DNA of 64,000 bases, taken from NCBI GenBank assembly GCA_029261875.1, contig JAJDAL010000046.1, forward strand, positions 1-64,000, read 5' to 3'. The stretch's first letter is position 1. Each line of letters starts with the position of its first letter. Below, piece after piece: positions 55,035 to 64,000 of this stretch. Origin of the DNA: Deltaproteobacteria bacterium. GTDB taxonomy: Bacteria > Myxococcota_A > UBA9160 > JAJDAL01. The translations under genes were made by a program, and so were the position numbers. Under the pieces are notes generated by a model. The model was not told where the DNA came from and did no database searches. It saw only the letters and a program-made list of their open reading frames with translations.

Positions 55035-55302
55035 GGCTGCTTCCCCTTCCGTCCACGCAACGGGTGAGATTCCGCGACGGCTAGATCGACGACGGGTCGC
55101 GTTCCTGGGCGAAAGAACGGCAGCGGAGAACCAGCGTGAAGCAGCGCCCGTGGCACGCGGCCACGATGACCGGCTCATCTTGCCCTTTGGTAGCCTAAGA
55201 AAGCAAGGCTCCGGACTCGCGGAATGGCGCATAACCCCGATATTTCCCTATCGAAACTGCGTTATTCCAAGCCGCCATCCGAGCCGCTAGTGTCTGCCCC
55301 TC

Positions 55303-56337
55303 ATGAAGATTGGACTCGTCGGATTGCCGGGCAGCGGCAAAAGCACGGTCTTCGGTGCCCTCACGGGGATCGCGGTCGAAACCGGCTATGCGGGAACCGG
55401 AAAGCAGAACATCGGGGTCGTGAAGGTCCCGGATCCCCGGGTCGACGCCCTCGCTTCCCTCTTCAACCCGAAGAAGACCACCTACGCGGAAACGACCTTT
55501 ACGGACCTCGGCGGCGGCAGCGGCAAAGGCATCGACCGCGCGGTGTTGAACCAGATGCGAAACGTCGATGCACTGTGCCAGGTGGTGCGTGCCTTCGATG
55601 ACGGCTCCGGCGACGCCCCCAATCCGCTGGGCGAGCTCGAAGATCTGGCCATGGAGACCATCCTCGCGGACCTCGAGATCGCCGAGCAACGCGTCGTGCG
55701 TCTGACCCGGGACCGCAGCAATCCGAACGAACTCGAGTTGTTGCAGCGCGTCTGCACCCACCTCGAGGCCGGCAATCCGATTCGCAGCCTGGAACTGTCC
55801 GAACTCGAAGGCAAGATGACTTCGCCCTACAGCTTCCTATCGCAAAAACCGCTGCTCGCGGTGCTCAACGTCGCCGAGGATGAAGTCACCGGCGAACCGC
55901 CGGCCGATATCGTGGCCGACGTGGAAAAGCGCGGACTCAACCTCGTCGTACTCTCGGCACAGGTCGAGATGGACATCGCGCAGATGTCGGCGGAGGATCA
56001 GAAGGAATTCCTCGATTCCCTGGGTCTTTCGGAACCGGCGCGCGACCGCTTCATCCGCGCCGCCTACGCGCTACTCGACCTGATCTCGATGTTGACCTCC
56101 GGGCCCGACGAATGCCGCGCCTGGCCGGTCCCCCGCAATACCCCCGCCCCGCAAGCGGCCGGAAAAATCCATTCGGACATCGAACGCGGCTTCATCCGGG
56201 CGGAAGTGGTCCCCTGGGAGAAGCTCGTGGAGTGCGGGAGCGAGGCCAAGTGCCGCGACGAAGGCGTTCTCCGGGTCGAGGGCAAGACCTACGTGATCCA
56301 GGACGGCGATGTCGTGAATTTCCGCTTCAACGTCTGA
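55303..56337 (+). CDS. ychF: YchF/OLA1 family ATPase (TGS domain)
   Basis: Ribosome-associated P-loop NTPase, 344 aa. G1 is GLPGSGKST at 6-14. The protein has the YchF-specific segments [12 protein letters not shown] and [20 protein letters not shown], with the coiled-coil insert in the middle. The C-terminal TGS-like domain ends in [14 protein letters not shown], the classic YchF ending. YchF prefers ATP over GTP. The gene stands alone, with a 268-nt upstream gap. Confidence 0.93.
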   Translation: MKIGLVGLPGSGKSTVFGALTGIAVETGYAGTGKQNIGVVKVPDPRVDALASLFNPKKTTYAETTFTDLGGGSGKGIDRAVLNQMRNVDALCQVVRAFDDGSGDAPNPLGELEDLAMETILADLEIAEQRVVRLTRDRSNPNELELLQRVCTHLEAGNPIRSLELSELEGKMTSPYSFLSQKPLLAVLNVAEDEVTGEPPADIVADVEKRGLNLVVLSAQVEMDIAQMSAEDQKEFLDSLGLSEPARDRFIRAAYALLDLISMLTSGPDECRAWPVPRNTPAPQAAGKIHSDIERGFIRAEVVPWEKLVECGSEAKCRDEGVLRVEGKTYVIQDGDVVNFRFNV

Positions 56338-56437
56338 CGCCTCCGGAAATCCCTCGAAAACCGCCAAGAATCGCCTCCAGACCCGCTCCAACATCCCAAG
56401 GGGGCGGGCGTGGTAAGATGGACGCGGTGGTGTTCCC

Positions 56438-57877
56438 ATGAGAGTCCTGCTCGTCAAACCCTATCAGCCCGTCGCCGGGCACGTGACCCAACCCCCGTTG
56501 GGAATCTTGTATCTGGCGTCCTCCCTGCGCCAACGCTTCGGAACCGAGGTGGAGGTCGACCTGATCGATCTGAAATCGCGGGAACTTCCTCCGCGCTGGC
56601 TCGCCGATCGACTCCACGAGTACCAACCGGACGTGGTGGGTTTGTCGGCCTTGAATTGCGAAGCGGCTGCAGCGCGAGAGATTGCCCGGCTGTGCAAACT
56701 CTACGATCCCAAGATCGTGACGGTCCTCGGCGGACCCTACGCACATCGGCGCTCGAACGAAATCCTCGGCAACAGCGACTTCGATTGGAGCTTCGACGGT
56801 CCGGCGGACCACGTGTTCCCCGATGCCCTCGAGCGGCATTTCGGAAACAACGGTGACCTGGGCACCGACATTCCAGGGCTCAGCTACAAGACCGAGGATG
56901 GGATTCAGCTTTCAGAACGCCCGGATGTAATCACGGATCTCGACGCAATCCCGTTTCCCGCCTACGACCTGATCGACCTCGATTTCTACGCCCCCCAACC
57001 CAACATGATGGGGATGCTCAAGGGAAAGAAATACGCCCCGCTCTTCACGTCGCGCGGCTGCCCCTACACCTGCAATTATTGTCACGACCTGTTCGGCAAG
57101 AAGTTCGTGCATCGCAGCCCCGACAGCGTGTTGGCAGAAATCGACATGCTGCGCGGACGCTACGGTGTCGACGAGTTCCAGATCGTCGACGACATCTTCA
57201 ATCTTCACAAACCGCGCTTGAAGAAGATCATGGGCGAAGTGGCGAACCGCTGGCCCGGCCAAACCCACTTCACCTTCCCCAACGCCCTGCGCGCGGACAT
57301 CCTCGACGATTCGGTCCTCGACGCGCTGCGCGCCGCCGGCACCTACGGAATCTGCATGGCGATCGAAACCACCACGCCGCGCTTGCAAGAACTGGTGTCG
57401 AAGAACCTGAAACTCGACAAGGCCTTCTGGTCCATCAACGCGGCGGACAAGCGCGGCATCCTCGTGTCGGGTTTCTTCATGTTGGGCTTCCCCACGGAAA
57501 CCCGCGAAGAGCTCCAGCGCACGGTCGATTTCGCGGTGGAGAGCCGCCTCACCATGGCGCACTTCTTCACCGTCATCCCTCAGCCCGAAACGCCCATGTA
57601 CGAATTGGCGCGCAAGGAATCGCCGGAAGCCCTCGCCGCCACGGATCGCGACGAAGAAGAAGGCGCTTCCTACCGGACCGCGCGCGCCTGGTACGAACGC
57701 GCCTATGGCTTCCCGCTGGCGGATTTCGTGCGCAAGACGAACCGGCGCTTCTACCTCAACCCGAAGCGCATCGCGCGCATCGTGAAGCGCGTACCCGCCA
57801 AATCCCTGGCCACGGGGCTTCGCCAACTCATGCCCCTGGTGTTTCGCCGCGAAACCCAGGGAGCCACGGTCGATTAG
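56438..57877 (+). CDS. B12-binding-domain radical SAM protein
   Basis: A 479-aa enzyme. Residues 1-135 form a cobalamin-binding-like Rossmann domain (MRVLLVKPYQPVAGHVTQPP; IVTVLGGPYAHRRSNEI). The radical SAM core begins near 200 with C208, C212 and C215 (SRGCPYTCNYC) for the [4Fe-4S] cluster, and LGGP/GFFMLGFPTETREEL are typical of the group. Substrate unknown; relatives act in lipid, hopanoid or cofactor methylation. No dedicated partner genes are nearby. Confidence 0.88.
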   Translation: MRVLLVKPYQPVAGHVTQPPLGILYLASSLRQRFGTEVEVDLIDLKSRELPPRWLADRLHEYQPDVVGLSALNCEAAAAREIARLCKLYDPKIVTVLGGPYAHRRSNEILGNSDFDWSFDGPADHVFPDALERHFGNNGDLGTDIPGLSYKTEDGIQLSERPDVITDLDAIPFPAYDLIDLDFYAPQPNMMGMLKGKKYAPLFTSRGCPYTCNYCHDLFGKKFVHRSPDSVLAEIDMLRGRYGVDEFQIVDDIFNLHKPRLKKIMGEVANRWPGQTHFTFPNALRADILDDSVLDALRAAGTYGICMAIETTTPRLQELVSKNLKLDKAFWSINAADKRGILVSGFFMLGFPTETREELQRTVDFAVESRLTMAHFFTVIPQPETPMYELARKESPEALAATDRDEEEGASYRTARAWYERAYGFPLADFVRKTNRRFYLNPKRIARIVKRVPAKSLATGLRQLMPLVFRRETQGATVD

Positions 57878-57919
57878 TCGGTTTCGATTCGGATCTGATC
57901 TGAGCAGGAGGACGTTGCG

Positions 57920-58333
57920 ATGATTCAGGGTATGCGATGGGGATTGTTCTCGAGCCTGTTGGTTGGACTCGCAATCTGGGTTCCCACGGCGGCTGAAGCG
58001 CGCCAGGAATGCCACCTCGGCCCCTACACACGACAGATCTCCAAGACCATCTGGGTCCGCGATTCGAAACTCTTCTGCACCGATATCCCCGAACCCACCG
58101 CCAACCGCATCGAGCAAGCCCGCCAGCTTCTGAAGCTGTGTCGCGAAATGGGCGGCACGCAAGAGGATTGCAACCGCGCCGTAGCGAGATCCGGGGACGG
58201 GGCGATCCAACCCGTCGTCGACGTCTTGCGCCAGGCGGAACGCAGGCGCGCCGAGAAAGAAAAGCGCATCGCCGCCCAACCCACGGGCGGGAAACCGGTC
58301 TGGAAGACCAAACGGCTGCTGACGAACGAATAA
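57920..58333 (+). CDS. Secreted hypothetical protein
   Basis: A 137-aa protein with AGGAGG upstream of ATG 57920. Signal peptide: LFSSLLVGLAIWVPTAAEA. The mature part has four cysteines (ECHLGPYT; KLFCTDI; KLCREMGG; DCNRAVAR) and a basic helical C-terminus (VDVLRQAERRRAEKEKRIAA). I do not recognise a family. It follows the radical SAM gene by 42 nt and may be in the same unit. Confidence 0.65.
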   Translation: MIQGMRWGLFSSLLVGLAIWVPTAAEARQECHLGPYTRQISKTIWVRDSKLFCTDIPEPTANRIEQARQLLKLCREMGGTQEDCNRAVARSGDGAIQPVVDVLRQAERRRAEKEKRIAAQPTGGKPVWKTKRLLTNE

Positions 58334-58646
58334 TCCGAGCCCCGCTCAGCTGGCCCGAAGCGCTGGTTCACGTCCGAACGGAAACCTGACGTAGCGCAAT
58401 CGGTACTCCCAAGCCGCTTGCCTGCCCTCAACCCATTCCCGACTTGGCTTATCCATTTCACGGCCGAGGCGAAACCGCGCGCTCGGCCGTAAATCGCCCC
58501 CCTCCAGCTACAAAGTCGTCACATCCACCGCGTGGTTCTTACTCCTCGATTAGGCGGAGGGTCGCGGGCGTTCCATTCGAATTCACGCCCAGGAACCCAC
58601 TGAACTCGAAATCAACGCCACCTACTGCTGGTCTTGAGGAGAAACC
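58334..58646. other. Intergenic region with one strong hairpin
   Basis: 313 nt. A perfect 9-bp inverted repeat ACGGCCGAG/CTCGGCCGT at 58460-58490 could act as a terminator-like hairpin for the preceding gene. Nothing else was identified until the GAGGAG site at the next start. Confidence 0.5.
58460..58490 (+). terminator. Terminator-like hairpin
   Basis: ACGGCCGAG (58460-58468) pairs perfectly with CTCGGCCGT (58482-58490) around a 13-nt loop. It is 127 nt after the previous stop and has no T-run, so function is uncertain. Confidence 0.4.
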
Positions 58647-59609
58647 ATGTCCAGATCTCGCTTTGCCATTGGAGTTGCGCTTCTGGGAGCATTCTTCGTT
58701 GGATGTTTTGATCACACTTTCGTCGTGAACAGTCTCGTAGATGCGCACGATCTCAATCCGGGCGATGGCGTATGCGAATCCGCCGCCGGCGAGTGCACCC
58801 TTCGGGCCGCGATCGAAGAAGCCGATGCCCTCGAAGGCTATGACCTGGTCTCGGTCCCGGCCGGCGTCTTTTTCCTCACCCTGGGTGAACTCGTCGTCAA
58901 CGAAGGAGTCGCGATCGCCGGCGCGGGATGGGAAGACACCATCATCGACGCGGGCGGCAACAGTCGCATCTTGCGCACCCAAGAGGCCCTGCCCGAAAAG
59001 GCTGCACTGATCGGCATCTCCGGGCTGACCATGCGAAACGGAAAGGAGGTGTCCGGCGGCGCACTGATGAGCATCGGCAACCACGTGACGCTTTCCAATG
59101 TGGTGATTCGCGACTGCGTGGCACAGGTCCCCGGGCGCGCCTTTGGGCTCGGTGGCGGTGTCTATCACCAGGGAGGCGTCCTGCGGGTCCAGGACAGCCT
59201 GATTCTGAACAACGCTTCCGGTCAATACGGCGGCGGAATTCTCAGCGATGTGCGGTCGACATTGATCGTCGAGCGCAGTTCGATCATGGGAAATACCTCA
59301 TACGTCTCCGGCGGAGGAATCTCGACCTTCGGCGGCCCGGTGAACATGCGACTCGTCAAGCTGTACGGGAACTCTTCCCACTTCGGTGGGGCCTTGTCCG
59401 CAACGCCGGACGAACCCGGAGCCGACCTCGTCATCGAGAAGACTCGCTTCCGTGGAAACAACTCCTTCGAGGGGAGCGGAGCGCTCTCCAGCCACGTCGC
59501 AACCTACGTCTCCGACACGGAATTCAGTCGAAACATCGGCCCGGATTGCGAATTCCCGGTAATCGATCTCGGCGGGAATAGCGACGCCGACGGAACCTGC
59601 CTGCCCTAG
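58647..59609 (+). CDS. CSLREA-type parallel beta-helix lipoprotein
   Basis: A 320-aa protein. The signal (RFAIGVALLGAFFVGC) ends in a lipobox Cys. A CSLREA-like motif follows (VVNSLVDAHDLNPGDGVCES; ECTLRAAIEEA). Then come many short beta-helix rungs (LIGISGLTMRNGKEVSGGAL; LTLSNVVIRDCVAQ-like; LVIEKTRFRGNNSFEGSGAL), as in pectate-lyase or polymorphic outer-membrane repeats. Likely a surface-exposed protein; target unknown. GAGGAG precedes the ATG. Confidence 0.8.
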   Translation: MSRSRFAIGVALLGAFFVGCFDHTFVVNSLVDAHDLNPGDGVCESAAGECTLRAAIEEADALEGYDLVSVPAGVFFLTLGELVVNEGVAIAGAGWEDTIIDAGGNSRILRTQEALPEKAALIGISGLTMRNGKEVSGGALMSIGNHVTLSNVVIRDCVAQVPGRAFGLGGGVYHQGGVLRVQDSLILNNASGQYGGGILSDVRSTLIVERSSIMGNTSYVSGGGISTFGGPVNMRLVKLYGNSSHFGGALSATPDEPGADLVIEKTRFRGNNSFEGSGALSSHVATYVSDTEFSRNIGPDCEFPVIDLGGNSDADGTCLP

Positions 59610-59719
59610 CTCGGAATTCCGTGGGCGGGTCCGCATCCGCCCACGGAATCCGGCTTCTCTTCGATGCGACCCGCGACTCGGTCGACAATCTCCCTGTCGC
59701 CCCGCGATCCGGCCCTTGG

Positions 59720-61147
59720 CTAGAGATCGTTTCGCTCGGTCGATTCTTCGTCCGGCTCCGCCTCGCCACCGAACGGGGGACCCGTTTCGGTATCGGGTGA
59801 GTCCGTGATCCGACGCAAACGCAAGCGTTCGATCCTTCGGGGAGAAGCCTCGATGACCTCGACGCGATAGGGCCCCATGGTCACGACGTCGCCCTTCTTC
59901 GCCAATCTGCCCAGCCGGGCGGTGACATATCCACCGAGCGTGTCCTCGTCTTCGACTTCGACTTGGTCATCGTCGATGGTGAAGCCCAGTCGCTCGAACG
60001 CCTCCGGTAGCGCCAACCGCCCTGGCGCCTCGAACGTCCCCCCCGAAACCTCCCGCAGTCCCTCTACGCGATCATCGAACTCGTCGTCGAGGGGGCCCAC
60101 CATCTCCTCCAGCACATCCTCACGAAACGCGAAGCCGATCACCGTGCCACGCTCATCGAGAACGGCCGCACATTGCGCCTGTTTCGCCTGGAGTTCCGAA
60201 AGGAAATCCGAAAGCGCCATCGTGTCCGGGACGAACAAGGCTTCGCGTGCCAGCGCCTTGATGTCGATTTCCTCACCGCGAAGCGCACGGCCCACGAGGT
60301 CTTTCGTGTGAAGAAACCCGATAATGGTATCCAGGCCCACCTCGCACACCGGAATCCGTGAGTGTGCGCTTTCCCCGATGAGACGCAGATTGTCTTCGGA
60401 CGGCCGCTCCAAACTCAACATTTCGATCTCGGCCCGCGGTACGACGATGTGACGGACCTCGAGCTGGGTTACACGAAAGACATTCTCGGTGAGCTCGTAC
60501 TCGCGCTCGGAGATCTCTCCCGCCCCGACCGACAGCGACAGGATGCTGCGGATCTCCTCGGCGTCGTGCGTTTCTTCGCCGTGGCCTTCGTTCGGAAGCC
60601 CAATCAACCGCAGAAGCCAATTCGAGATCGCGTTGATGGCCACGATGAACGGCGCGAAAATCCAAGCGAAAATGCGCAAGGTCGGGGCCGTCGCGATCGC
60701 CATGGGCTCGGGACGGCGGATCGCCCACATCTTGGGCGCTTGTTCCCCGATCGTCATGTGCAGCGTCGTGATCACCGCAAACGCAAGCCCGATCGAAACG
60801 AACGGAAGCCAACTCGCATCGGATGCGACGTCCAGGCCCCCGGCATCGAACGCTGCGAGGAGCAACACGGATACGGCCGGTTCGCCGAGCGCCCCGAGAA
60901 TCAGGCTGGCGAGTGTGATGCCCAGTTGGCATGCAGACAAGTACTTATCGAGGTGGCCGTGAATATGATGGATCGTACCCGCGCCGCGGCGACCCTCTTT
61001 CACCATGGCCTCGACGCGAGACCCTCGAATCTTGACGAGCGCGAACTCCGCGGCGACGAAGAACCCGTTCAGTACCACGAAAAACAGTGTCGCCCCAAGG
61101 CGCCATACAATGCCCATCGTGTCGAGAGTTTCATGTCCTGTAGTCAA
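59720..61147 (-). CDS. CNNM/CBS/CorC_HlyC membrane protein (hemolysin C family)
   Basis: A 475-aa protein with a CNNM transmembrane domain (about 10-190; LGATLFFVVLNGFFVAAEFA, LSACQLGITLASLILGALGE), a CBS pair (about 210-330, VPRAEIEMLSLERPSEDNLR) and a C-terminal CorC_HlyC domain (FERLGFTIDDDQVEVEDEDT, GGYVTARLG). The family takes part in Mg2+ or Co2+ efflux. ATG 61147 is used; ATG 61117 is also possible. The gene is followed upstream on the same strand by mgtE. Confidence 0.9.
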   Translation of the reverse strand: MTTGHETLDTMGIVWRLGATLFFVVLNGFFVAAEFALVKIRGSRVEAMVKEGRRGAGTIHHIHGHLDKYLSACQLGITLASLILGALGEPAVSVLLLAAFDAGGLDVASDASWLPFVSIGLAFAVITTLHMTIGEQAPKMWAIRRPEPMAIATAPTLRIFAWIFAPFIVAINAISNWLLRLIGLPNEGHGEETHDAEEIRSILSLSVGAGEISEREYELTENVFRVTQLEVRHIVVPRAEIEMLSLERPSEDNLRLIGESAHSRIPVCEVGLDTIIGFLHTKDLVGRALRGEEIDIKALAREALFVPDTMALSDFLSELQAKQAQCAAVLDERGTVIGFAFREDVLEEMVGPLDDEFDDRVEGLREVSGGTFEAPGRLALPEAFERLGFTIDDDQVEVEDEDTLGGYVTARLGRLAKKGDVVTMGPYRVEVIEASPRRIERLRLRRITDSPDTETGPPFGGEAEPDEESTERNDL

Positions 61148-61186
61148 CTAACGCATCCCTTCATGGCTAAATATGAACGCCGAACG

Positions 61187-62491
61187 CTACAAGTATTCCA
61201 TCAGGAGCGTCGCGATTCCCAGGAAACTGAAGAAGCCCGCCACATCGGTAACCGTCGTAAGAACGATCGAGGACGACTGCGCGGGATCCTGCCTCAGCGC
61301 CGTCAGCAACATGGGGATCACCGCGCCGGAAAAACCCGCCAGGGCCATCGAAATGACCATCGAGACACCGATCACACCCGCGAGCCCGAATGAGTCGCTC
61401 CAGAAATACACGGCAATCGCCGTGGTGGCAGCCACCGCGACGCCATTCCCCGCCCCGGCGATCAACTCTTTGGTTGCGACCCGCGCCCAGTCTCGCGTGC
61501 GAACCTCGCGCAGCGCGAGCCCTCGCATCGTCACGGCAAGCGCCTGGGCGCCGGTGTTACCCGACTGCCCAGCGACGACGGGCAAGAGAACGGCTAGTGC
61601 CGTGACGCTTGCGATCGTGTTTTCGAAAATGCCGACCACCGCCGCGGCGAGGAAGGCGGTGACGAGATTGATCTCCAACCAAGGAAGGCGTTTCCGAATC
61701 GCAAAGAAAGGCGAGGAAAGTGCGCGTTCCTGTTCGCTCGCACCCACCATGGTGACGGCGCTCGCCGTCGCGCGCTCTTGCGCCACCTGAATCAGTTCAC
61801 TTTGCCGGAGGACGCCAAGGAGACGCCCGTCGAGGTCGACTACCGGGAGGCTTCCGATACGGTGCGTCTCGAAGGTCTGAACGATTTCGTCGCGCGAGGC
61901 GATCGCTTGAACGCTCACCGGAGCGCCTTCGGCGAGCGAGTCGAGATGCGCCGTCTCGTCCGCCAGCACGAGCGTCTGCAGCGGCACAGCGCCCACCAGT
62001 CGGCCTTCTTCATCGACCACGAACAGATCCTGGATCCGTCGATTGCGAAACCGGCGCAAGCGACGGACGACGTCACGCGCCGTCGCTTCGGGACGGAAGG
62101 TGGTCACCCGTGGATCCATGAGCGCCCCAGCCGTCTCGGGCGGGTAAGCGAGGAGCGCACGCAGTTCGTCGGCCAAGACCTCGTCGAGGTCCTTCAGGCA
62201 GAGTTCACGCTCTTCGGGCGACAAGCGCGCGAGAAGCGCCGCGGAACGGTTGTGATTCAGTGAAGCGAGGATTTTCTTGCGGTTCTCGTTTGGAAGCGCC
62301 GCGATCACTCTTGCCGCGCGATCGGGGGTGAGCCGCCTTACGACCGCAAGCGCCACTTCGGATCGGGCCCCGCCCAGCAGAGCGGCCGTTTCCGCATCGT
62401 CGTTCGTCTCTACAAAGTGTGCAACTTCCTCGGGATGCTCGACCAAGAGCCACTCTGCGAGCGCTTGTTCAGCTCCGTTCGTTCGGGCCAC
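61187..62491 (-). CDS. mgtE: Magnesium transporter MgtE
   Basis: Mg2+ channel of the MgtE family, 434 aa: an MgtE N-terminal superhelical domain, a CBS pair, and a C-terminal membrane domain with five helices (LEINLVTAFLAAAVVGIFEN; LLPVVAGQSGNTGAQALAVT, containing the conserved QSGNTGAQ signature). The GTG at 62491 with GGAGGAG upstream is preferred over ATG 62539, which adds 16 unsupported residues. It overlaps the upstream MgtE-like soluble gene by 23 nt, so the two are co-translated. Confidence 0.92.
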   Translation of the reverse strand: MARTNGAEQALAEWLLVEHPEEVAHFVETNDDAETAALLGGARSEVALAVVRRLTPDRAARVIAALPNENRKKILASLNHNRSAALLARLSPEERELCLKDLDEVLADELRALLAYPPETAGALMDPRVTTFRPEATARDVVRRLRRFRNRRIQDLFVVDEEGRLVGAVPLQTLVLADETAHLDSLAEGAPVSVQAIASRDEIVQTFETHRIGSLPVVDLDGRLLGVLRQSELIQVAQERATASAVTMVGASEQERALSSPFFAIRKRLPWLEINLVTAFLAAAVVGIFENTIASVTALAVLLPVVAGQSGNTGAQALAVTMRGLALREVRTRDWARVATKELIAGAGNGVAVAATTAIAVYFWSDSFGLAGVIGVSMVISMALAGFSGAVIPMLLTALRQDPAQSSSIVLTTVTDVAGFFSFLGIATLLMEYL

Positions 62492-63326
62492 GTGGGCTCC
62501 TCCCCTGCTCGAAACCGGCAGCGCCGGACACGGCGTCAATCAGTCCGCGCGCGCCCGCAGCAATCAATTGACCAAACGCCGCGCCCGCCTCGGCATCCTC
62601 ACCTCGATGAATGACCAGATCTTCTTCGAGACGCCGCAGCACGCGATAGCGGATGGCCCCAAGGAACGCGTCTGTGGTGTCGACGACCGGGAGCGAGTGA
62701 ACCTCCCGCCAACCCCGATGGGCGAGCACCGAGGCCCGATCCGCTGTTGCCAGAATGCGGTGGGGATCGCGGGTCATCAGATCAGAGAGGGGAAGACGGC
62801 CTCGCCCCAACAGCAACTCTCTCAGATTCAGAGCACCGACGAGTTTCTGCGTGTCGCCAACGACATACAGGTTGTAGCGCGCCAGCTCGGGAACCTTCCG
62901 AATTCGCGCCAGAGCCTCGCGCGCGCTGAGATCACTCGGCAATGCCAACACATCCGGATCCATCAGCGCACCGGCCGACCCCTCTCGGAAACGCAATACA
63001 GAGCGAATGCTGCGCGCACGCTTCGGGTCGACGAGCGAGAGAATCGCTTGCTGCCGATCTTCGTCCATCCTCCGCAGCACGCGCGCGGAGGAATCCACAG
63101 CCAGGGTTTCGATCACGTGCGCGGCGCGATCGGTCTTCATCGCGTGCAGCACCGCGGGCGCGACGTTCGGCGAGAGACATTCCACGATCTTGGCCGCGTT
63201 CTCGAGGCGGGCGGCGCCGAGAAAACGAACCGCATCCTCCTGGGGGATCCGTTCGAGAACCGTCGTCACCTGATTCGGGTGCGTTTCAAGCGCGTGTTGA
63301 GCCAGTTGGTTTACGAGTTTTGCCAT
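62469..63326 (-). CDS. MgtE N-terminal/CBS domain protein lacking the membrane channel
   Basis: A 285-aa protein from ATG 63326. It resembles the cytosolic half of MgtE: helical repeats (VTTVLERIPQEDAVRFLGAA; VLRRMDEDRQQAILSLVDPK) then a CBS pair (SAGALMDPDVLALPSDLSAR; LSDLMTRDPHRILATADRAS). It ends before any channel helices, with a short tail (GAAFGQLIAAGARGLIDAVS). It overlaps mgtE by 23 nt and probably partners or modulates it. Confidence 0.82.
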   Translation of the reverse strand: MAKLVNQLAQHALETHPNQVTTVLERIPQEDAVRFLGAARLENAAKIVECLSPNVAPAVLHAMKTDRAAHVIETLAVDSSARVLRRMDEDRQQAILSLVDPKRARSIRSVLRFREGSAGALMDPDVLALPSDLSAREALARIRKVPELARYNLYVVGDTQKLVGALNLRELLLGRGRLPLSDLMTRDPHRILATADRASVLAHRGWREVHSLPVVDTTDAFLGAIRYRVLRRLEEDLVIHRGEDAEAGAAFGQLIAAGARGLIDAVSGAAGFEQGRSPRGPNERS

Positions 63327-63343
63327 TTTCCCGAGTCCCCGCC

Positions 63344-64000
63344 CTATCGCACGACGATTTGATCGAGGAGCCGGGCATTCGGCACCGACCACACCTGATC
63401 TTCACTTCGCATTAGCGTGTCGACGGCACCGACGCGGTCGACCAGACCACGCTTCCCGTCGACTTCGATCGACACCTCACGCGGAAGCGACTGTTTCAAG
63501 AAGTGGCCGGCCATGATGTGTGTGATCACGGGGCGCGCGCCGAGTGCAAAGGCCAGTCCGACGGCGAACCCCGCAGATCCGAGCACCACCGTGAGCGGAA
63601 GCAGCAATACCGAAGTCGCAATCCCGAGCTGTTCCGCAGCCAACACCAACACCAAGCCAACCACGAGCAGCTGGGTGAGAAATCCGAGCCGCGGCGCACT
63701 CAGAATGCCCGCGGCCGCGGCCGCGGAACTCACCAGGGTCGAGACGAATCGGCCCAGCAAGAGACCGCCGATTCCGATCAACGCCGCACCGATCACGCTG
63801 GGGATGAAAGCGATCAAACGATCGATCGTCGCGGTGACGGCAGAGAGACCCAGTGTCTCGACGCTCGATAGAACGAACGTCAGCATCACCAGCCAAAAGA
63901 GCAGCTTGGCAACGATCTGCGAAAATGTCTTGCGGATCCCAGCGCGATCGAGAAGATCCGCAACCTGAAGACGCGTAGCCGCCCGATCGAGGCCGACCGT
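63344..64000 (-). CDS. MscS-type TM-helix channel-forming protein, 5' end cut by the window
   Basis: The frame stays open from 63344 to the window edge, so the start is missing. At least 218 residues are visible. Hydrophobic repeats alternate with short loops (IDRLIAFIPSVIGAALIGIG; LLVVGLVLVLAAEQLGIATS; LLLPLTVVLGSAGFAVGLAF), as in TM-helix-repeat proteins (PF05552) related to small mechanosensitive channels. It lies upstream of the MgtE-like genes on the same strand, 17 nt from the first of them. Confidence 0.75.
   Translation of the reverse strand, partial: TVGLDRAATRLQVADLLDRAGIRKTFSQIVAKLLFWLVMLTFVLSSVETLGLSAVTATIDRLIAFIPSVIGAALIGIGGLLLGRFVSTLVSSAAAAAGILSAPRLGFLTQLLVVGLVLVLAAEQLGIATSVLLLPLTVVLGSAGFAVGLAFALGARPVITHIMAGHFLKQSLPREVSIEVDGKRGLVDRVGAVDTLMRSEDQVWSVPNARLLDQIVVR

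Noticed and set aside
58539..59225. Minus-strand frame ending in FEFSGFLGVNSNGTPATLRLIEE-like tail
   Set aside because: Antisense to the beta-helix lipoprotein, no start or ribosome site; at most a decayed remnant.

Overview
This is a GC-rich chromosomal window, gene-dense on both strands, with no phage, IS element or CRISPR array that I can see. MglA/MglB GTPase modules, eight DUF4215-type cysteine-rich repeats, FG-GAP/ASPIC proteins, an exosortase and many lipoproteins suggest a deltaproteobacterial-type lineage (Myxococcota, Desulfobacterota or Binatota-like). I cannot place it more precisely from the sequence alone.

Layout. About 0-12.6 kb is a housekeeping block: SRP RNA, dnaX, ybaB/ebfC, recR, mglB-mglA, a hydrolase, a divergent spermidine-synthase-like gene, then the overlapping run priA-def-fmt-rsmB-rpe and a LolA-like lipoprotein-handling gene. 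An MMPL/RND exporter faces the latter. From 15 to 21 kb come tRNA-Pro, a lipoprotein with a bifunctional-nuclease domain, a small acidic protein, ridA, an acyl-CoA-ligase-like gene, a CPBP protease, greA, a HAMP-adenylate cyclase and tRNA-Asn. The tRNA-Asn is followed by 105-bp direct repeats that carry its 3' end. From 21 to 31 kb lie a sulfatase-like gene, a Kef-type antiporter, a lipoprotein followed by a very large FG-GAP/ASPIC/thioredoxin-like gene interrupted by one in-frame UGA, an SRPBCC gene, and a TetR-coaD-metallohydrolase operon. From 31.0 to 36.05 kb is a tight NAD operon: nrtR, nadM-Nudix, nadV, an SPFH protein and a NAD-kinase-like protein. From 36 to 47 kb are a GAF-GGDEF protein, redox and SH3 envelope proteins, a DUF7450-like secreted protein, two HEAT lipoproteins, an exosortase-EpsI fusion, a methyltransferase and a Sel1 protein. 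From 47 to 49.4 kb is an operon of three CBS proteins and UspA. From 49.6 to 55 kb are two large secreted proteins, one with an IPTL-like C-terminal sorting signal. The window closes with ychF, a B12-radical SAM gene, two envelope proteins, and a Mg2+/channel block (CorC-like, MgtE, an MgtE domain without its membrane part, and a truncated channel gene).

The most notable signal is at 25856-25885. The UGA that splits the FG-GAP/ASPIC reading frame is followed, after 11 nt, by a perfect 6-bp hairpin with a GGUC apical loop. That matches the geometry of bacterial SECIS elements such as that of fdhF. I therefore annotate 24812-27736 as one candidate selenoprotein gene rather than two genes or a pseudogene.
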